64,000 bases of DNA from Victivallis vadensis (GTDB taxonomy: Bacteria; Verrucomicrobiota; Lentisphaeria; Victivallales; Victivallaceae). Below, one piece after another: positions 44,539-53,719 of this stretch. The notes beneath the pieces were generated by a model. It saw only the letters and a list, made by a program, of their open reading frames with translations. It made no database searches and was not told the DNA's origin. The first letter of the stretch is position 1. Every line of letters begins with the position of its first letter. The position numbers and the translations under genes were made by a program. The stretch spans positions 124,001-188,000 of the forward strand of contig NZ_QEKH01000002.1 in the NCBI RefSeq assembly GCF_003096415.1. The letters are read 5' to 3'.

Positions 44539-46194
44539 ATGAAAATCAGTGAAACCTTACAGTTCGATCACCTGGTGATCGGCAGCGGACTGGCGGGGCT
44601 TTCCAGCGCGCTGCATCTGGCAAAGACCGGCCGCCGGGTGGCGGTGGTCACGAAACGGGATATCTCCGAGTGCAACAGCCGCCTCGCGCAGGGCGGCGTC
44701 GCGTGCGTGATGGATGCGCTGGACTCCTTCGACGAGCATGTGCAGGACACTCTGGCCGCCGGCGCCGGGCTTTGCGACGTCGGCGCGGTGCGCGCGATCG
44801 TCGAAGCCGGCCCCGCCGCGATCCGGGAGATCATTTCGCTCGGCGCGAAATTCACCACCCGCGGCGAACTCGGCCACACCGACGGCTCCGACGAGTACGA
44901 CCTCGGGCGTGAGGGCGGCCATCACAAGCGCCGCATCCTGCATGCCGGGGACATCACCGGCGCGGAGCTGGAGCGCACCGTGGTCGAGGCGGTCCGGGCG
45001 ACTCCGAACATCGAAGTTTTCGAGTACCATGTCGCGATCGACCTGATCGTCAGCTCCCGGCTCGACATCGGCGGGCCGAACCGCTGTTTCGGCGCGTATG
45101 TGCTGGATGCTGAAACCGGCCACATCGCGACTTTCCTCGCGCCCTCCACCACCATCGCGTGCGGCGGAGCGGGCAAAGTCTATTTGTACACCAGCAATCC
45201 GGACGTCGCGTGCGGTTCGGGCGTCGCGATGGCCTACCGGGCCGGGGCGAAGATCGCGAATATGGAGTTCATCCAGTTCCATCCGACCATCCTGCACCAT
45301 CCGACCATCCGCTCTTTCCTGATCAGCGAGGCGCTGCGCGGCGAGGGGGCGGTGCTGAAATGCCGCGATGCGCGCGGTGCGGAGCCGGTGGAATTCATGC
45401 AGAAATATCATCCGATGAAGTCCCTTGCGCCCCGCGACGTGGTCGCCCGGGCGATCGACTCGGAGATGAAGCGCACCGGCGAGGAGTGCGTCTATCTGGA
45501 CATCCGCCACCTCGACGAGGTGACGCTGCGCCGCCGCTTCCCGAATATCTTTGAAAAGTGCCTCGAAGCGGGCATCAACATGGCGCACGACCTGATCCCG
45601 GTGGTTCCGGCGGCGCACTTCGTGTGCGGCGGCATCAAAACCGACGTGAACGGCGCCTCCAGCATTCAGGGGCTTTACGCGGTCGGCGAATCCGGCTGCA
45701 CCGGGCTGCACGGCGCGAACCGCCTCGCCAGCAACAGCCTGCTCGAAGCGATGGTGGTCGCGAAATTTTCCAGCGACGATATCGACGCGAAGTATGAGTT
45801 TTTCAAGAGGAGCTGGCCGAGCAACACCGAGGCCGCGATGAAGTGGATGAGCGGCAACGCGACCGATTCCGACGAGCAGGTGGTGATCGCCCACAACTGG
45901 GATGAGATCCGCCGCTTCATGTGGGACTACGTCGGTATCTACCGCACCAACAAGCGGCTCGAACGCGCCAAGAACCGGATCAAGCTGATCCGCAAGGAGA
46001 TCGAAAAGTATTACTGGGATTTCCGCGTGACCGCCGATCTGGTCGAACTGCGCAACATCGCGACCGTCGCCGAGCTGATCATCGACTGTTCGCTGATGCG
46101 CCATGAAAGCCGCGGGCTGCACTACAACGCCGACTACCCGTACCTCGACCCCGAACTTGAGTGCGTCGACACCGTGATCCAACGAAAATTCTGA
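44539..46194 (+). CDS. nadB: L-aspartate oxidase
   Basis: 551 aa. FAD-dependent oxidation of L-aspartate to iminoaspartate, the first step of de novo NAD synthesis. N-terminal FAD fold FDHLVIGSGLAGLSSALHLAKTG, then NSRLAQGGVACVM, GREGGHHKRRILHAGDITGAELER, NMEFIQFHPTILHH with active-site His, LAPRDVVARAIDSEM, and HFVCGGIKTDVNGASSIQGLYAVGE with GLHGANRLASNSLLEA at the C-terminal FAD site. The C-terminal helical domain (RLERAKNRIKLIRKEIEKYYWDFRV) matches NadB rather than SdhA, and it lacks the succinate dehydrogenase covalent-FAD His context. nadA and nadC are not in the window. pcnB follows after 11 bp. Confidence 0.95.
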   Translation: MKISETLQFDHLVIGSGLAGLSSALHLAKTGRRVAVVTKRDISECNSRLAQGGVACVMDALDSFDEHVQDTLAAGAGLCDVGAVRAIVEAGPAAIREIISLGAKFTTRGELGHTDGSDEYDLGREGGHHKRRILHAGDITGAELERTVVEAVRATPNIEVFEYHVAIDLIVSSRLDIGGPNRCFGAYVLDAETGHIATFLAPSTTIACGGAGKVYLYTSNPDVACGSGVAMAYRAGAKIANMEFIQFHPTILHHPTIRSFLISEALRGEGAVLKCRDARGAEPVEFMQKYHPMKSLAPRDVVARAIDSEMKRTGEECVYLDIRHLDEVTLRRRFPNIFEKCLEAGINMAHDLIPVVPAAHFVCGGIKTDVNGASSIQGLYAVGESGCTGLHGANRLASNSLLEAMVVAKFSSDDIDAKYEFFKRSWPSNTEAAMKWMSGNATDSDEQVVIAHNWDEIRRFMWDYVGIYRTNKRLERAKNRIKLIRKEIEKYYWDFRVTADLVELRNIATVAELIIDCSLMRHESRGLHYNADYPYLDPELECVDTVIQRKF

Positions 46195-46205
46195 ACAGGA
46201 CGGCC

Positions 46206-47444
46206 ATGAAACACGAATTACCGGTTGCAAACCATGTCATCAGTCTGATTTCCGAGCTTCAGAACGCCGGTTTTGAAGCATATATCGTCGGCGGGGCGAT
46301 CCGCGACCTGCTGCTCGGCCGCACGCCGAAAGACTACGATATTTCCACTTCCGCGACTCCGGAGGAGGTGCGCGGCGTCTTCGGCCGCCGCATCGCCCGG
46401 ATCATCGGGAAGCGGTTCCGCCTCGTCCACGTGCAGTACGGCGGCGAACTCTTTGAAGTGAGCACCTTCCGCAAGGCGCCGACGCAGGGGCAGCTGCGCC
46501 CGGACGGCAGGCCGGCGAAGGACCTGCCGGAACACATGATCCTCTCCGACAATGAATTCGGATCGGCGGAGGAGGATGCATGGCGGCGCGATTTCACCGT
46601 CAACGCTTTGTTTTACGATCCCGTCAGGTCCGAGCTGATCGACTACACCGGGCAGGGGATCGGCGATATCCGCGCCGGGATCGTCCGTGCGATCGGCAAT
46701 CCGAAGCTGCGTTTCGAGGAGGATCCGGTGCGGATGCTTCGCGCGCTGAAGCTGGTCGGACAGTACGATTTCGCTCTGGACTGCGCCACCGAAAACGCGC
46801 TGTTCAACAGTCTTGAGCTGATCCGCCACGCCGCTCCGTCGCGGCTGTCGCTGGAGCTGGAGAAAATCCTGAGTTCCAGTTACGGCGACAAACACATCCT
46901 CGCGTTTCACGACTACGGCCTGCTCGCCTATTACCTGCCGGAGCTGGAGGAGGCGTGGGGGACCCCGGCGGGGATGTTCGCGCTGAATCTGCTCAACGAG
47001 CGCAACTGCCGCGTTGCGGAGGGGCTCTACCGCAACAGCATTTCGCTGGCGATGGCGACTCTGGCGCTGCCCTTTGTCGAACTTGAATGCGACCACGGTC
47101 CGGGCGAACTCTGGGAGATGTCGCCGGAATCCACCGCGCGCATCCGTTCGGTGCTGGACCGGTTGTTCCGGCCGCAGACGATGATGAACCGCATGACCGA
47201 ATCGGCGTTGCGGGTGCTGATTCTGCAGGCGCTTTTCGCCGACCCGGAGAATCTGGACCGGATGGTCGAAACCAAATCCTACGCCCATGCCCGCGAACTG
47301 CTGCTGATCCGTACCGCGGTGATGGACGGCGACGTGGATGCCGCCGCCCGGCTCTGGCCGGCGGGAAGCTCCGGGCGCCGCCGTTCCGGGAAGCGCCCGC
47401 GCCGCCGCAAGAATCCGAAGGAAGGAAAGAAAAGCGATGCGTAA
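46206..47444 (+). CDS. pcnB: Poly(A) polymerase / tRNA nucleotidyltransferase-family protein, PcnB type
   Basis: 412 aa from ATG 46206. Class II nucleotidyltransferase head: YIVGGAIRDLLLGRTPKDYDISTSATPEEV, with catalytic Asp residues in DYD, then VSTFRKAP and RRDFTVNALFYDP, followed by RFEEDPVRMLRALKLVGQY. PcnB rather than CCA enzyme is favoured by RIIGKRFRLVHVQYGGELFEVSTFR and by the very basic C-terminal tail (SGRRRSGKRPRRRKNPKEGKK), typical of bacterial poly(A) polymerases that tag RNA for decay. Without biochemistry a CCA-adding role cannot be excluded. Overlaps the next gene by 8 bp. Confidence 0.88.
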   Translation: MKHELPVANHVISLISELQNAGFEAYIVGGAIRDLLLGRTPKDYDISTSATPEEVRGVFGRRIARIIGKRFRLVHVQYGGELFEVSTFRKAPTQGQLRPDGRPAKDLPEHMILSDNEFGSAEEDAWRRDFTVNALFYDPVRSELIDYTGQGIGDIRAGIVRAIGNPKLRFEEDPVRMLRALKLVGQYDFALDCATENALFNSLELIRHAAPSRLSLELEKILSSSYGDKHILAFHDYGLLAYYLPELEEAWGTPAGMFALNLLNERNCRVAEGLYRNSISLAMATLALPFVELECDHGPGELWEMSPESTARIRSVLDRLFRPQTMMNRMTESALRVLILQALFADPENLDRMVETKSYAHARELLLIRTAVMDGDVDAAARLWPAGSSGRRRSGKRPRRRKNPKEGKKSDA

Positions 47445-48789
47445 ACTCCGGGCCGGGATTCTGCCGGCGGTCGTATTCGGGCTTCTGTTCACCGGCTTCG
47501 GCCTGTGCGGGGCGAATGAGGTATTGAAGGACCCGACCACCGGCAGGCCGGTCCGTTATGGCGGTCGATTTGAAACGCGCCGCACGGTTTCGGTGCCGCC
47601 TTATTTGCAGCGAGCCCGTGAGATGCGCGGCGTCTGGGTCGCTACGGTTGAAAACATCGACTTCGGCAGGCACACCGACGCCGCCGGCTTCAAGCGGGAT
47701 TTCATTGCGGTGGTGAACAATCTGCAGCGGGCGAAATTCAACGCGATTTTTTTTCAGGTCCGTCCGATGTGCGATGCCTTTTACCCGTCGAAGCACAATC
47801 CGTGGTCGCGCTGGATGACCGGCAAAGAGGGGCAGGCGATTCCGAATTTCGATCCGCTCGCCTTTATGGTCGCGGAGGCGCATAAACGGGGACTGGAATT
47901 TCACGCGTGGCTGAATCCCTACCGGGTCAACGCCGGTGCGCAGGTCGGGAAGACCGCTTACCTGAAGACGCTGGACAACAAGAGCTTTGCAAAGCGGAAT
48001 CCCGGTCTGGTGCTGGAGTCGAAACTGGCCAGCGGCCGCTACTCGCTTTTCCTGAATCCGGGCGAACCGCGCGTGGTGAGGCACATCGCCGACACCATTG
48101 CGGAAATTCTGGAGAACTATCCGGTCGATGCGATCCATTTTGACGACTATTTTTATTTGTACAGCGATATCGGCACTATCGACAGCGCCTCTTTTCAGCG
48201 GAACAATCCCGGCAGGCTTTCGCTGGAGGAGTGGCGGCGCGGCAATGTCGACAAGGCGATTTACACGGTGAAGAAAACGGTCGATGCGTATAACCGCAGA
48301 AGTGGACGCAAGGTGGCGTTCGGCGTCAGCCCTTTCGGAATCTGGGCCAATAAAAAGAGCAATCCGAATGGTTCGCTGACCGGCGGCAAGCAGTCCTATT
48401 ATGCGCAGTACGCCGACACGCGCGGCTGGGTCAGAAAAGGGTGGGTGGACTATATCATTCCGCAGCTTTACTGGCCGTTTTCGCACGAGGTGGCGGCGTA
48501 TGCGGCGCTGGCGGACTGGTGGAGCGACGCGGTGAAAGGGACGCGGGTGCGGCTTTTTATCGGGCAGGGACTCTACCGGGTCGGGGCGGAACGAATCTGG
48601 CAGCCGCGCGAACTGGTGGATCAGATGCGGTATAATCAAATGCTGTTCAACGTGGATGGAACGGTGATCTTTTCGTACCGGAATGTATTTATGCCGGGCA
48701 ATGGTCAGATGAAAGAGGCGGTTTCGCGCATCCTGCAGGGATGCTGGCGCTATCCCGCCCGGCTGCCGGATTACCCCAATGTGAGGTAG
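47437..48789 (+). CDS. Secreted GHL10-type glycoside hydrolase-like protein (YngK/DUF187)
   Basis: 450 aa; start 47437 with GGAAGGAAAG upstream gives a signal peptide (ILPAVVFGLLFTGFGLCGA, about 23 residues). The catalytic-like domain begins with REMRGVWVATVENIDFG, then FNAIFFQVRPMCDAFYPSKHNPWSRWMTG, GLEFHAWLNPYRVN, VDAIHFDDYFYLY and VAFGVSPFGIWANKK, the pattern of the GHL10 family (E. coli YddW, B. subtilis YngK). YddW cleaves denuded peptidoglycan glycan strands, so a cell-wall role is more likely than diet glycans. Translationally coupled to pcnB. Confidence 0.9.
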   Translation: MRKLRAGILPAVVFGLLFTGFGLCGANEVLKDPTTGRPVRYGGRFETRRTVSVPPYLQRAREMRGVWVATVENIDFGRHTDAAGFKRDFIAVVNNLQRAKFNAIFFQVRPMCDAFYPSKHNPWSRWMTGKEGQAIPNFDPLAFMVAEAHKRGLEFHAWLNPYRVNAGAQVGKTAYLKTLDNKSFAKRNPGLVLESKLASGRYSLFLNPGEPRVVRHIADTIAEILENYPVDAIHFDDYFYLYSDIGTIDSASFQRNNPGRLSLEEWRRGNVDKAIYTVKKTVDAYNRRSGRKVAFGVSPFGIWANKKSNPNGSLTGGKQSYYAQYADTRGWVRKGWVDYIIPQLYWPFSHEVAAYAALADWWSDAVKGTRVRLFIGQGLYRVGAERIWQPRELVDQMRYNQMLFNVDGTVIFSYRNVFMPGNGQMKEAVSRILQGCWRYPARLPDYPNVR

Positions 48790-49688
48790 GATTCCAACAC
48801 CCAGCTCTGTGCAAAACAGGCGGTGGGCCGGAAAGGCCGGGCGGCCCTGTTGGAGCTTCCGTGCCTTCCGTGTCAGTCCGTGGAAGTCCGTGGGCGCAAT
48901 GCCGGTAATACGGGGGGCAACCTTGGAGTGCGGAGATTTATCTCCGCTTTCAAGTCGTACGTGAGTTTTATACTCAGCTTTGCATTGCGTTAGAAATAGG
49001 CAAGTTGCCCGGAGGGTAACAACTCTTAAGTGCAAGAACTGGCAAGGTGCCCGGAGGGTAGTGAGCACGGGATTGGCGGCCTGCGGATGGCTCCGGGGGA
49101 CGTCGCGCACGTCCCCCGGCCCCCCTCGCCGGTGGCGGAGGCCGGTCTGGTTGCGGAGCACTTCCGCTCGCGGGCGCGGCTTCGCCGCTTACTTGTCCGC
49201 CTGCGGCGGCCAACCCTTCATCGTTCGCTTCGCTCACTACGCCAGGGGGGCTTCGCTCACTACGTTCGGCTTCGTCACTACCGTTCCTCGTTACTTGCCA
49301 AAGGCAAGTAATTCCCTCACATTCGTTCGCGGCGCTGGCCGCGCTTGTTGTGCGCCGCGTAAAAGGCGACGTAGCCTTACTTATATGTCGAGTAAATGGT
49401 ATTGCGGCTTTATTTGTGCGTCGTGTAAGTAGTTCTGCAGACCGCCCGATGCGTTGCCTGTGCTGGCCGCCCGCACGCCCCCCGGAGGGGCATTGGCGTG
49501 CGCACCCGGCGGCGGCATCTTGCCGCCGCCGGGTGCCGGGCGCTGAGGAATGTCCGTTGCTGCTGAAGGCGCCGGCGAGGGTGTCGTGCATGGTATTTTC
49601 CCACTCAGGCGGGGAACGGATGGCGGGCTGAAAGAAGATTTTTTTAAGATTATTTAAGATTAATTTCTTAAAATATTTAAGAAGGTTG
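48790..49688. repeat. Hairpin- and repeat-rich stretch without genes
   Basis: No supported gene in about 900 bp. It holds a TCCGTG word four times at 9-10-bp spacing (48858-48892); a 20-bp direct repeat GGCAAGkTGCCCGGAGGGTA at 48999-49018 and 49041-49060 with one mismatch; an 11-bp perfect hairpin CCGGGGGACGT (49093-49119); CTTCGCTCACTACG at 49228-49241 and 49251-49264; a 9-bp hairpin TTACTTGCC (49291-49311); and a 15-bp perfect hairpin CACCCGGCGGCGGCA with a 3-nt loop (49503-49535). ORFs on both strands here read low-complexity Ala/Arg/Pro and are rejected. Possibly a degenerate dispersed repeat element. Confidence 0.7.
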
Positions 49689-49717
49689 TTGACATTCGGG
49701 GCGATTTATGTCATAAT
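49689..49717 (+). promoter_or_regulatory. Cassette C promoter with overlapping palindrome
   Basis: Consensus TTGACA (49689-49694), 17-bp spacer, CATAAT (49712-49717). The 11-bp palindrome TTATG-T-CATAA (49706-49716) covers the -10 box, and TGACAT/ATGTCA arms span the spacer. Just upstream (49640-49682) is an A/T-only-like tract with TTAAGA words about 10 bp apart, resembling an UP element. Confidence 0.7.
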
Positions 49718-49749
49718 ATACCGTGAAAGCACAAAAGGAGTATCATGTG

Positions 49750-50769
49750 ATGGCTTCAACGAGAAAAGTCCGGAATCTGGATGACCTTGCCGAGCGGGCG
49801 GGGGTGACGGCGGCAACCGTGTCGATGGCGCTGCGCAATTCGCCGTTGCTGTCGGAAAAGATGCGCGAGCGGATCTGCCGGCTGGCCGAGGAGAGCGGCT
49901 TCAAACCGCGCACCTACAGGCGCAGGGCCCTGCCGAAAGAAACGGCGGAGGATGGGGAAAACGGTCCGCTGCTGGTGCTCTATTATGAGTTTCCCGGCGA
50001 GCCGGATCCGGTGCGTGAGGGGATCATGCCCGCACTTTTCCTGATGCTGAACGAACGCCGGATCGAATACAGATACATCAGCTGTCAGGAGCTGATGGCC
50101 GATCCGTCGATCGTGAAGGATTACCGGGGGATTCTGTTTTACAACGATCCGGAGGATTTCGTGCTGCCGCCGGATATTCCCGCCGCGCAGGTGTTCGGCT
50201 GGGAGCCGATGCGTGAGGGGCAGGACCGGGTTACTACGAATGATTCGCTGGTCGTGCGGCTGGCTGTGGACCACCTGTGCAAAACCGGAATCGAGCGGGC
50301 GGCGATCGTGTGGTGCCGGGAGATGGTTGCGATTCCGGACCATCCGCGCATCACCGGTTTCCTGGAGGCGATGCGGGAGCGGAATATCGAGGTTGAAGCG
50401 TTGCCGTTCCACAAGAACGGCGGGGATTTCCTGCCGATGCTCAAAACGTACCTTGCCGCGGGCAGCGACCGGATCGGATTTTTCGCTTTCAACGCGTTTT
50501 GCGGCCTGAAGCTCTGCTGTGCGCTGGACAGTCTTGAGCTGATGTCGAAGTACGGCAACAGCGGACTGGTGGTATGCGATAATTCGCCTCTGCTGTATTC
50601 GTTTTCGCCGCGCCCGGTGATGATCGACCTGAATCTGCCGCAGATGGCGGAGTTCGCGCTGGAAGCACTGCTCCGCCGTCTGAAACGTCCGGAGTTGCCC
50701 GGAACCGTGCTGCTGCAGTCCCCCGTATTGATTTCATTCAATTCCTCCGAGCCGGTCCAGAGAGGTTGA
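49750..50769 (+). CDS. LacI-family transcriptional regulator (cassette C)
   Basis: 339 aa from ATG 49750 (AAAGGAG 9 bp upstream); a GTG at 49723 is less likely. N-terminal HTH NLDDLAERAGVTAATVSMALRNSPLLSEKMRERICRLAEESGF with the hinge region following, then a periplasmic-binding-protein-like effector domain (LLVLYYEFPGEPDPVREGIM, VRLAVDHLCKTGIERAAIVW, LVVCDNSPLLYSFSPRPVMIDLNL). It likely represses its own operon until a sugar released by the encoded enzymes binds. The pilin-like gene follows after 34 bp. Confidence 0.9.
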   Translation: MASTRKVRNLDDLAERAGVTAATVSMALRNSPLLSEKMRERICRLAEESGFKPRTYRRRALPKETAEDGENGPLLVLYYEFPGEPDPVREGIMPALFLMLNERRIEYRYISCQELMADPSIVKDYRGILFYNDPEDFVLPPDIPAAQVFGWEPMREGQDRVTTNDSLVVRLAVDHLCKTGIERAAIVWCREMVAIPDHPRITGFLEAMRERNIEVEALPFHKNGGDFLPMLKTYLAAGSDRIGFFAFNAFCGLKLCCALDSLELMSKYGNSGLVVCDNSPLLYSFSPRPVMIDLNLPQMAEFALEALLRRLKRPELPGTVLLQSPVLISFNSSEPVQRG

Positions 50770-50803
50770 AAAAATAAAGACCATATAAAGAAAGGAATGT
50801 TCC

Positions 50804-51574
50804 ATGGGCTGCAAGAGATTTACTTTAATTGAATTGTTAGTAGTTATTGCAATCATCGCAATCCTGGCCGGCATGCTGCTGCCGGCGCTCGGCAGGGCGC
50901 GGAACAGCGCAATGAAAGCCAAATGTGTTTCGCAGTTGAACCAGATGCAGAAAGGGTTGATCCTGTATGCCGATTTGTACAAGGGCGTTTTTCCCGGACC
51001 GGCAATTCATGCGGTGAATCTGGAGGATGACAATCCGGCTTATATGCCTTATGCATATTTGCTTGTCGGTTATCATAAACTGGTTGACCGTAAAATTCTG
51101 CATTGTCCGTCACAGATTAAGTATGAACCGTATGAGGTGGGTTATGCAACCGGGTGGTCATGGGGGTGCTATGCGATGTACAATCCGCTTCATGGATGGG
51201 CCTGGAGCGGTGGGCCGAACAGTTTGTATCATAAGCAGAAGCCGGTTCGCGGCGATTATGCGTTCAAAGTGAACGACGATCCGTTTTTTTCTCTCGGCAG
51301 AATGAAACAGCCGTCTTCCACTTATATCCTGGCGGACAGTGCGGAAATACATTCGCCGGGAAATAACCGTCGCGGTATTGCCGTCTTTCAGTTCAGTCCG
51401 CAACATAACCTTGGCGAATCTGCCGCAGTCTGGCTTGCTCACGGCGGCAAAGCCAATCTGAGTTTCGCGGACGGACATGTCGGGAGCTGGGGGAATAACG
51501 AGCTGCGACAGGAAGAATTTACTCAGATCGCATCAGAATCCCTGAATGCTCTGGGGTGGGAGCCTTGGAATTAA
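50804..51574 (+). CDS. Prepilin-like protein with H-X9-DG motif (cassette C)
   Basis: 256 aa; AAGGAATGTTCC precedes the start. Leader MGCKR, then [20 protein letters not shown] and LLPALGRARNSAMKAKC. Residue -1 is Arg. The H-X9-DG motif is HGGKANLSFADGHV near the C-terminus. The middle part contains aromatic-rich GWSWGCYAMYNPLHGWAWSGG, which might contact sugars (speculative). Base composition of the 5' end is more A/T-rich than its neighbours. It sits between the LacI regulator and two GH50-like enzymes. Confidence 0.88.
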   Translation: MGCKRFTLIELLVVIAIIAILAGMLLPALGRARNSAMKAKCVSQLNQMQKGLILYADLYKGVFPGPAIHAVNLEDDNPAYMPYAYLLVGYHKLVDRKILHCPSQIKYEPYEVGYATGWSWGCYAMYNPLHGWAWSGGPNSLYHKQKPVRGDYAFKVNDDPFFSLGRMKQPSSTYILADSAEIHSPGNNRRGIAVFQFSPQHNLGESAAVWLAHGGKANLSFADGHVGSWGNNELRQEEFTQIASESLNALGWEPWN

Positions 51575-51598
51575 GTGATAATAAAAGGAAATTTTAGA

Positions 51599-53719
51599 AT
51601 GAATGTTTTTTCCCTCACTACGGCGGCTGCCTGCATTGCGGCGGGAGCCTGCGCCGCCGGTGAAATGCTGGTCGATTTCGACCGATACGATTGCTCCCGG
51701 ATCATTCCGGTTGATTTTACGGCTCCGTACTGGGTTACGCCGCAGCCGGTTGAAACGGGGAAGATCAAAGTGGAAAAACGCAAGGTCGGTGAAAACACCG
51801 TGATCGACGTGACGGTGGCGGACCCTTTCCTCGATAATCCGGGAATTGCGCTGCTTCCACCGAAGGAACGGAAATATTGGGATATTTCCGCGTATGAGGA
51901 ACTGCACGCCGATATTGAAAATTTGGACCGGAACCAGCAATTGATGCTCTCCGTGCGGGTCAACAATCCGCGGGTGAATGACCGGCAGACGGCCAATAAC
52001 AGCGGTTTTGCCCTGAATCCCGGCGAGCGGGGAACCCTGAAGCTGTACTATCCGCAGGCCGATGAATTTTCGCCGGTGAAGGTCGACTGGATGCTGGCGA
52101 CTCCGCCGGGCGTGCCGGGACCGAAGAACGTCGATGGCCGCCGGGTCGAGGCGATTACTTTATGGGGGCACAGCGTCAAAATTTACTCCCGCAACCGGGC
52201 GTGGCGATACCGGATTCATTCGGTCAGGCTGGTGAAGCCGAAGCGCCCGTATCCGGCAGCGGTCGGATCGCCGGAAACGTTCTTCCCGTTCGTGGACCGG
52301 TACGGACAGTATAGGCACGACGACTGGCCGGACAAGATTCACGAAGATGCGGATTTCAAGAAGGCGCTTGACAAAGAAACGGCCGGCCGCAAAGGCAGGA
52401 TTGCCGGTTGGAACCGCTTCGGCGGCTGGGCGAACGGCCCGAAACTGGAGGCGAAAGGGTATTTCTATCCGGCCAAATATGAAGGCAAATGGTATCTGGT
52501 CGATCCAGAGGGATGTCTGTTCTTTTCACACGGTGTCTGCACCATCCGGTATGACATCCGGGCGGAGCGGAAAGCGCAAAACTGGTTCCCGCCGGAGTTG
52601 GCGGCTTCCGGGCCGAATCACAACTTCTCCCGCGATAATCTGCGGCGGAAATTCGGGCCGGAGCTGGAGAAGGTTTATCCCGGTTTCGTTACCCGGCGGC
52701 TGGAGGAGTGGGGACTCAATACGATCGGCAACTGGGCCGATTTGGAATTCATGCGTGGCGGCGGGACTCCCTATGCGATGGAACTGCCGTATCCGAAGTG
52801 TCCCCGGACTGCCGGAGTCAAAGGGCTTGAAGGCGGAATATTCGATGTCTTTTCCACGGAATTTGCCGCTTCGATGCGGAGCGCGGCGGCCCGGCCGGAG
52901 TTCGCTTTCGCCCGGAAGGATCCGATGCTGATCGGCATTTTCATCACCAATGAAATTTATTGGGGAAACGACCGTACCGCGGCGGCCCGCAGCGCCTTCG
53001 CTTCACCGGCAACTCAACCGGCCAAGCGGGAATTCATAAAAGAGCTGAAGCGCAAATATATTTCCATTGATGTTCTGAATGATAAGTGGGGGAGCAATTA
53101 CGCTGATTGGCAGGAGATTTTGGACACTGTCGCGTTGCCGGATGCGGAACGCTCGTTTGAGGACTTTCTTTCATTCAACAAACGGATTTTCGAGGTTTTT
53201 TATTCGACTTGCCGCGATGTGGTCAAGGAGTTCTCGCCGAATGCGATTTATTTCGGTTCGCGCATTCATCTCACGAACATGCCTGAGCTTTTCGAGGCGG
53301 CCTCCCGATATGCCGACGTGGTGTCGACCAACACCTACACCTGGAGTTTCGACGGCCTGCGCAAAGAGGGGCTGCCGGAGGACAAGCCGATTCTGATCTC
53401 CGAGTTCCATGTGGGAGTGCTCGACCGGGGCATGTTCAACGCGGATCTCCGGCCGGCCGGAGTCACGCAGCAGGATCGGGCGCAGGCTTATCTGCGGCTG
53501 CTGCAGGGGGCGTTGCTCCATCCGCAGATCGTCGGCACTCATTACTTCTGTTATCGCGATTCGCCGGTCACCGGCCGTTGGGACGGTGAGAATTTCGCGA
53601 TCGGCATGGTGGATGTCACCGACACCCCCTACTGGGAATTGACCGCGATGATGCGGAAAATCGGGGCGAATATGATCCAGTACCGGCTGAAGGGAGAATT
53701 CAAATGCGACTGGGAATAA
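51599..53719 (+). CDS. Secreted GH50/beta-agarase-like glycoside hydrolase, first copy (cassette C)
   Basis: 706 aa from ATG 51599; signal peptide about 20 residues (MNVFSLTTAAACIAAGACAA). Residues 25-235 look like a carbohydrate-binding beta-sandwich. A TIM-barrel follows with the GH50-type opening GYFYPAKYEGKWYLVDPEGCLFFSHGV. Candidate acid/base Glu452 is in GIFITNEIYWGND and nucleophile Glu602 in PILISEFHVGV, as expected for retaining clan GH-A enzymes. GH50 members hydrolyse agarose, but distant homologues in gut bacteria act on other galactans, so the substrate is open. The last 16 bp overlap the second copy. Confidence 0.8.
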   Translation: MNVFSLTTAAACIAAGACAAGEMLVDFDRYDCSRIIPVDFTAPYWVTPQPVETGKIKVEKRKVGENTVIDVTVADPFLDNPGIALLPPKERKYWDISAYEELHADIENLDRNQQLMLSVRVNNPRVNDRQTANNSGFALNPGERGTLKLYYPQADEFSPVKVDWMLATPPGVPGPKNVDGRRVEAITLWGHSVKIYSRNRAWRYRIHSVRLVKPKRPYPAAVGSPETFFPFVDRYGQYRHDDWPDKIHEDADFKKALDKETAGRKGRIAGWNRFGGWANGPKLEAKGYFYPAKYEGKWYLVDPEGCLFFSHGVCTIRYDIRAERKAQNWFPPELAASGPNHNFSRDNLRRKFGPELEKVYPGFVTRRLEEWGLNTIGNWADLEFMRGGGTPYAMELPYPKCPRTAGVKGLEGGIFDVFSTEFAASMRSAAARPEFAFARKDPMLIGIFITNEIYWGNDRTAAARSAFASPATQPAKREFIKELKRKYISIDVLNDKWGSNYADWQEILDTVALPDAERSFEDFLSFNKRIFEVFYSTCRDVVKEFSPNAIYFGSRIHLTNMPELFEAASRYADVVSTNTYTWSFDGLRKEGLPEDKPILISEFHVGVLDRGMFNADLRPAGVTQQDRAQAYLRLLQGALLHPQIVGTHYFCYRDSPVTGRWDGENFAIGMVDVTDTPYWELTAMMRKIGANMIQYRLKGEFKCDWE

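Noticed and set aside
49228-49281. CRISPR-like short repeats
   Set aside because: Only two and a half copies of a 14-bp word with unequal short spacing; no cas genes.
48974-49591. ORFs of 205 aa (minus) and 150 aa (plus, 48980-49432)
   Set aside because: They read through hairpins and repeats with low-complexity translation and no ribosome site; treated as non-coding repeat DNA.
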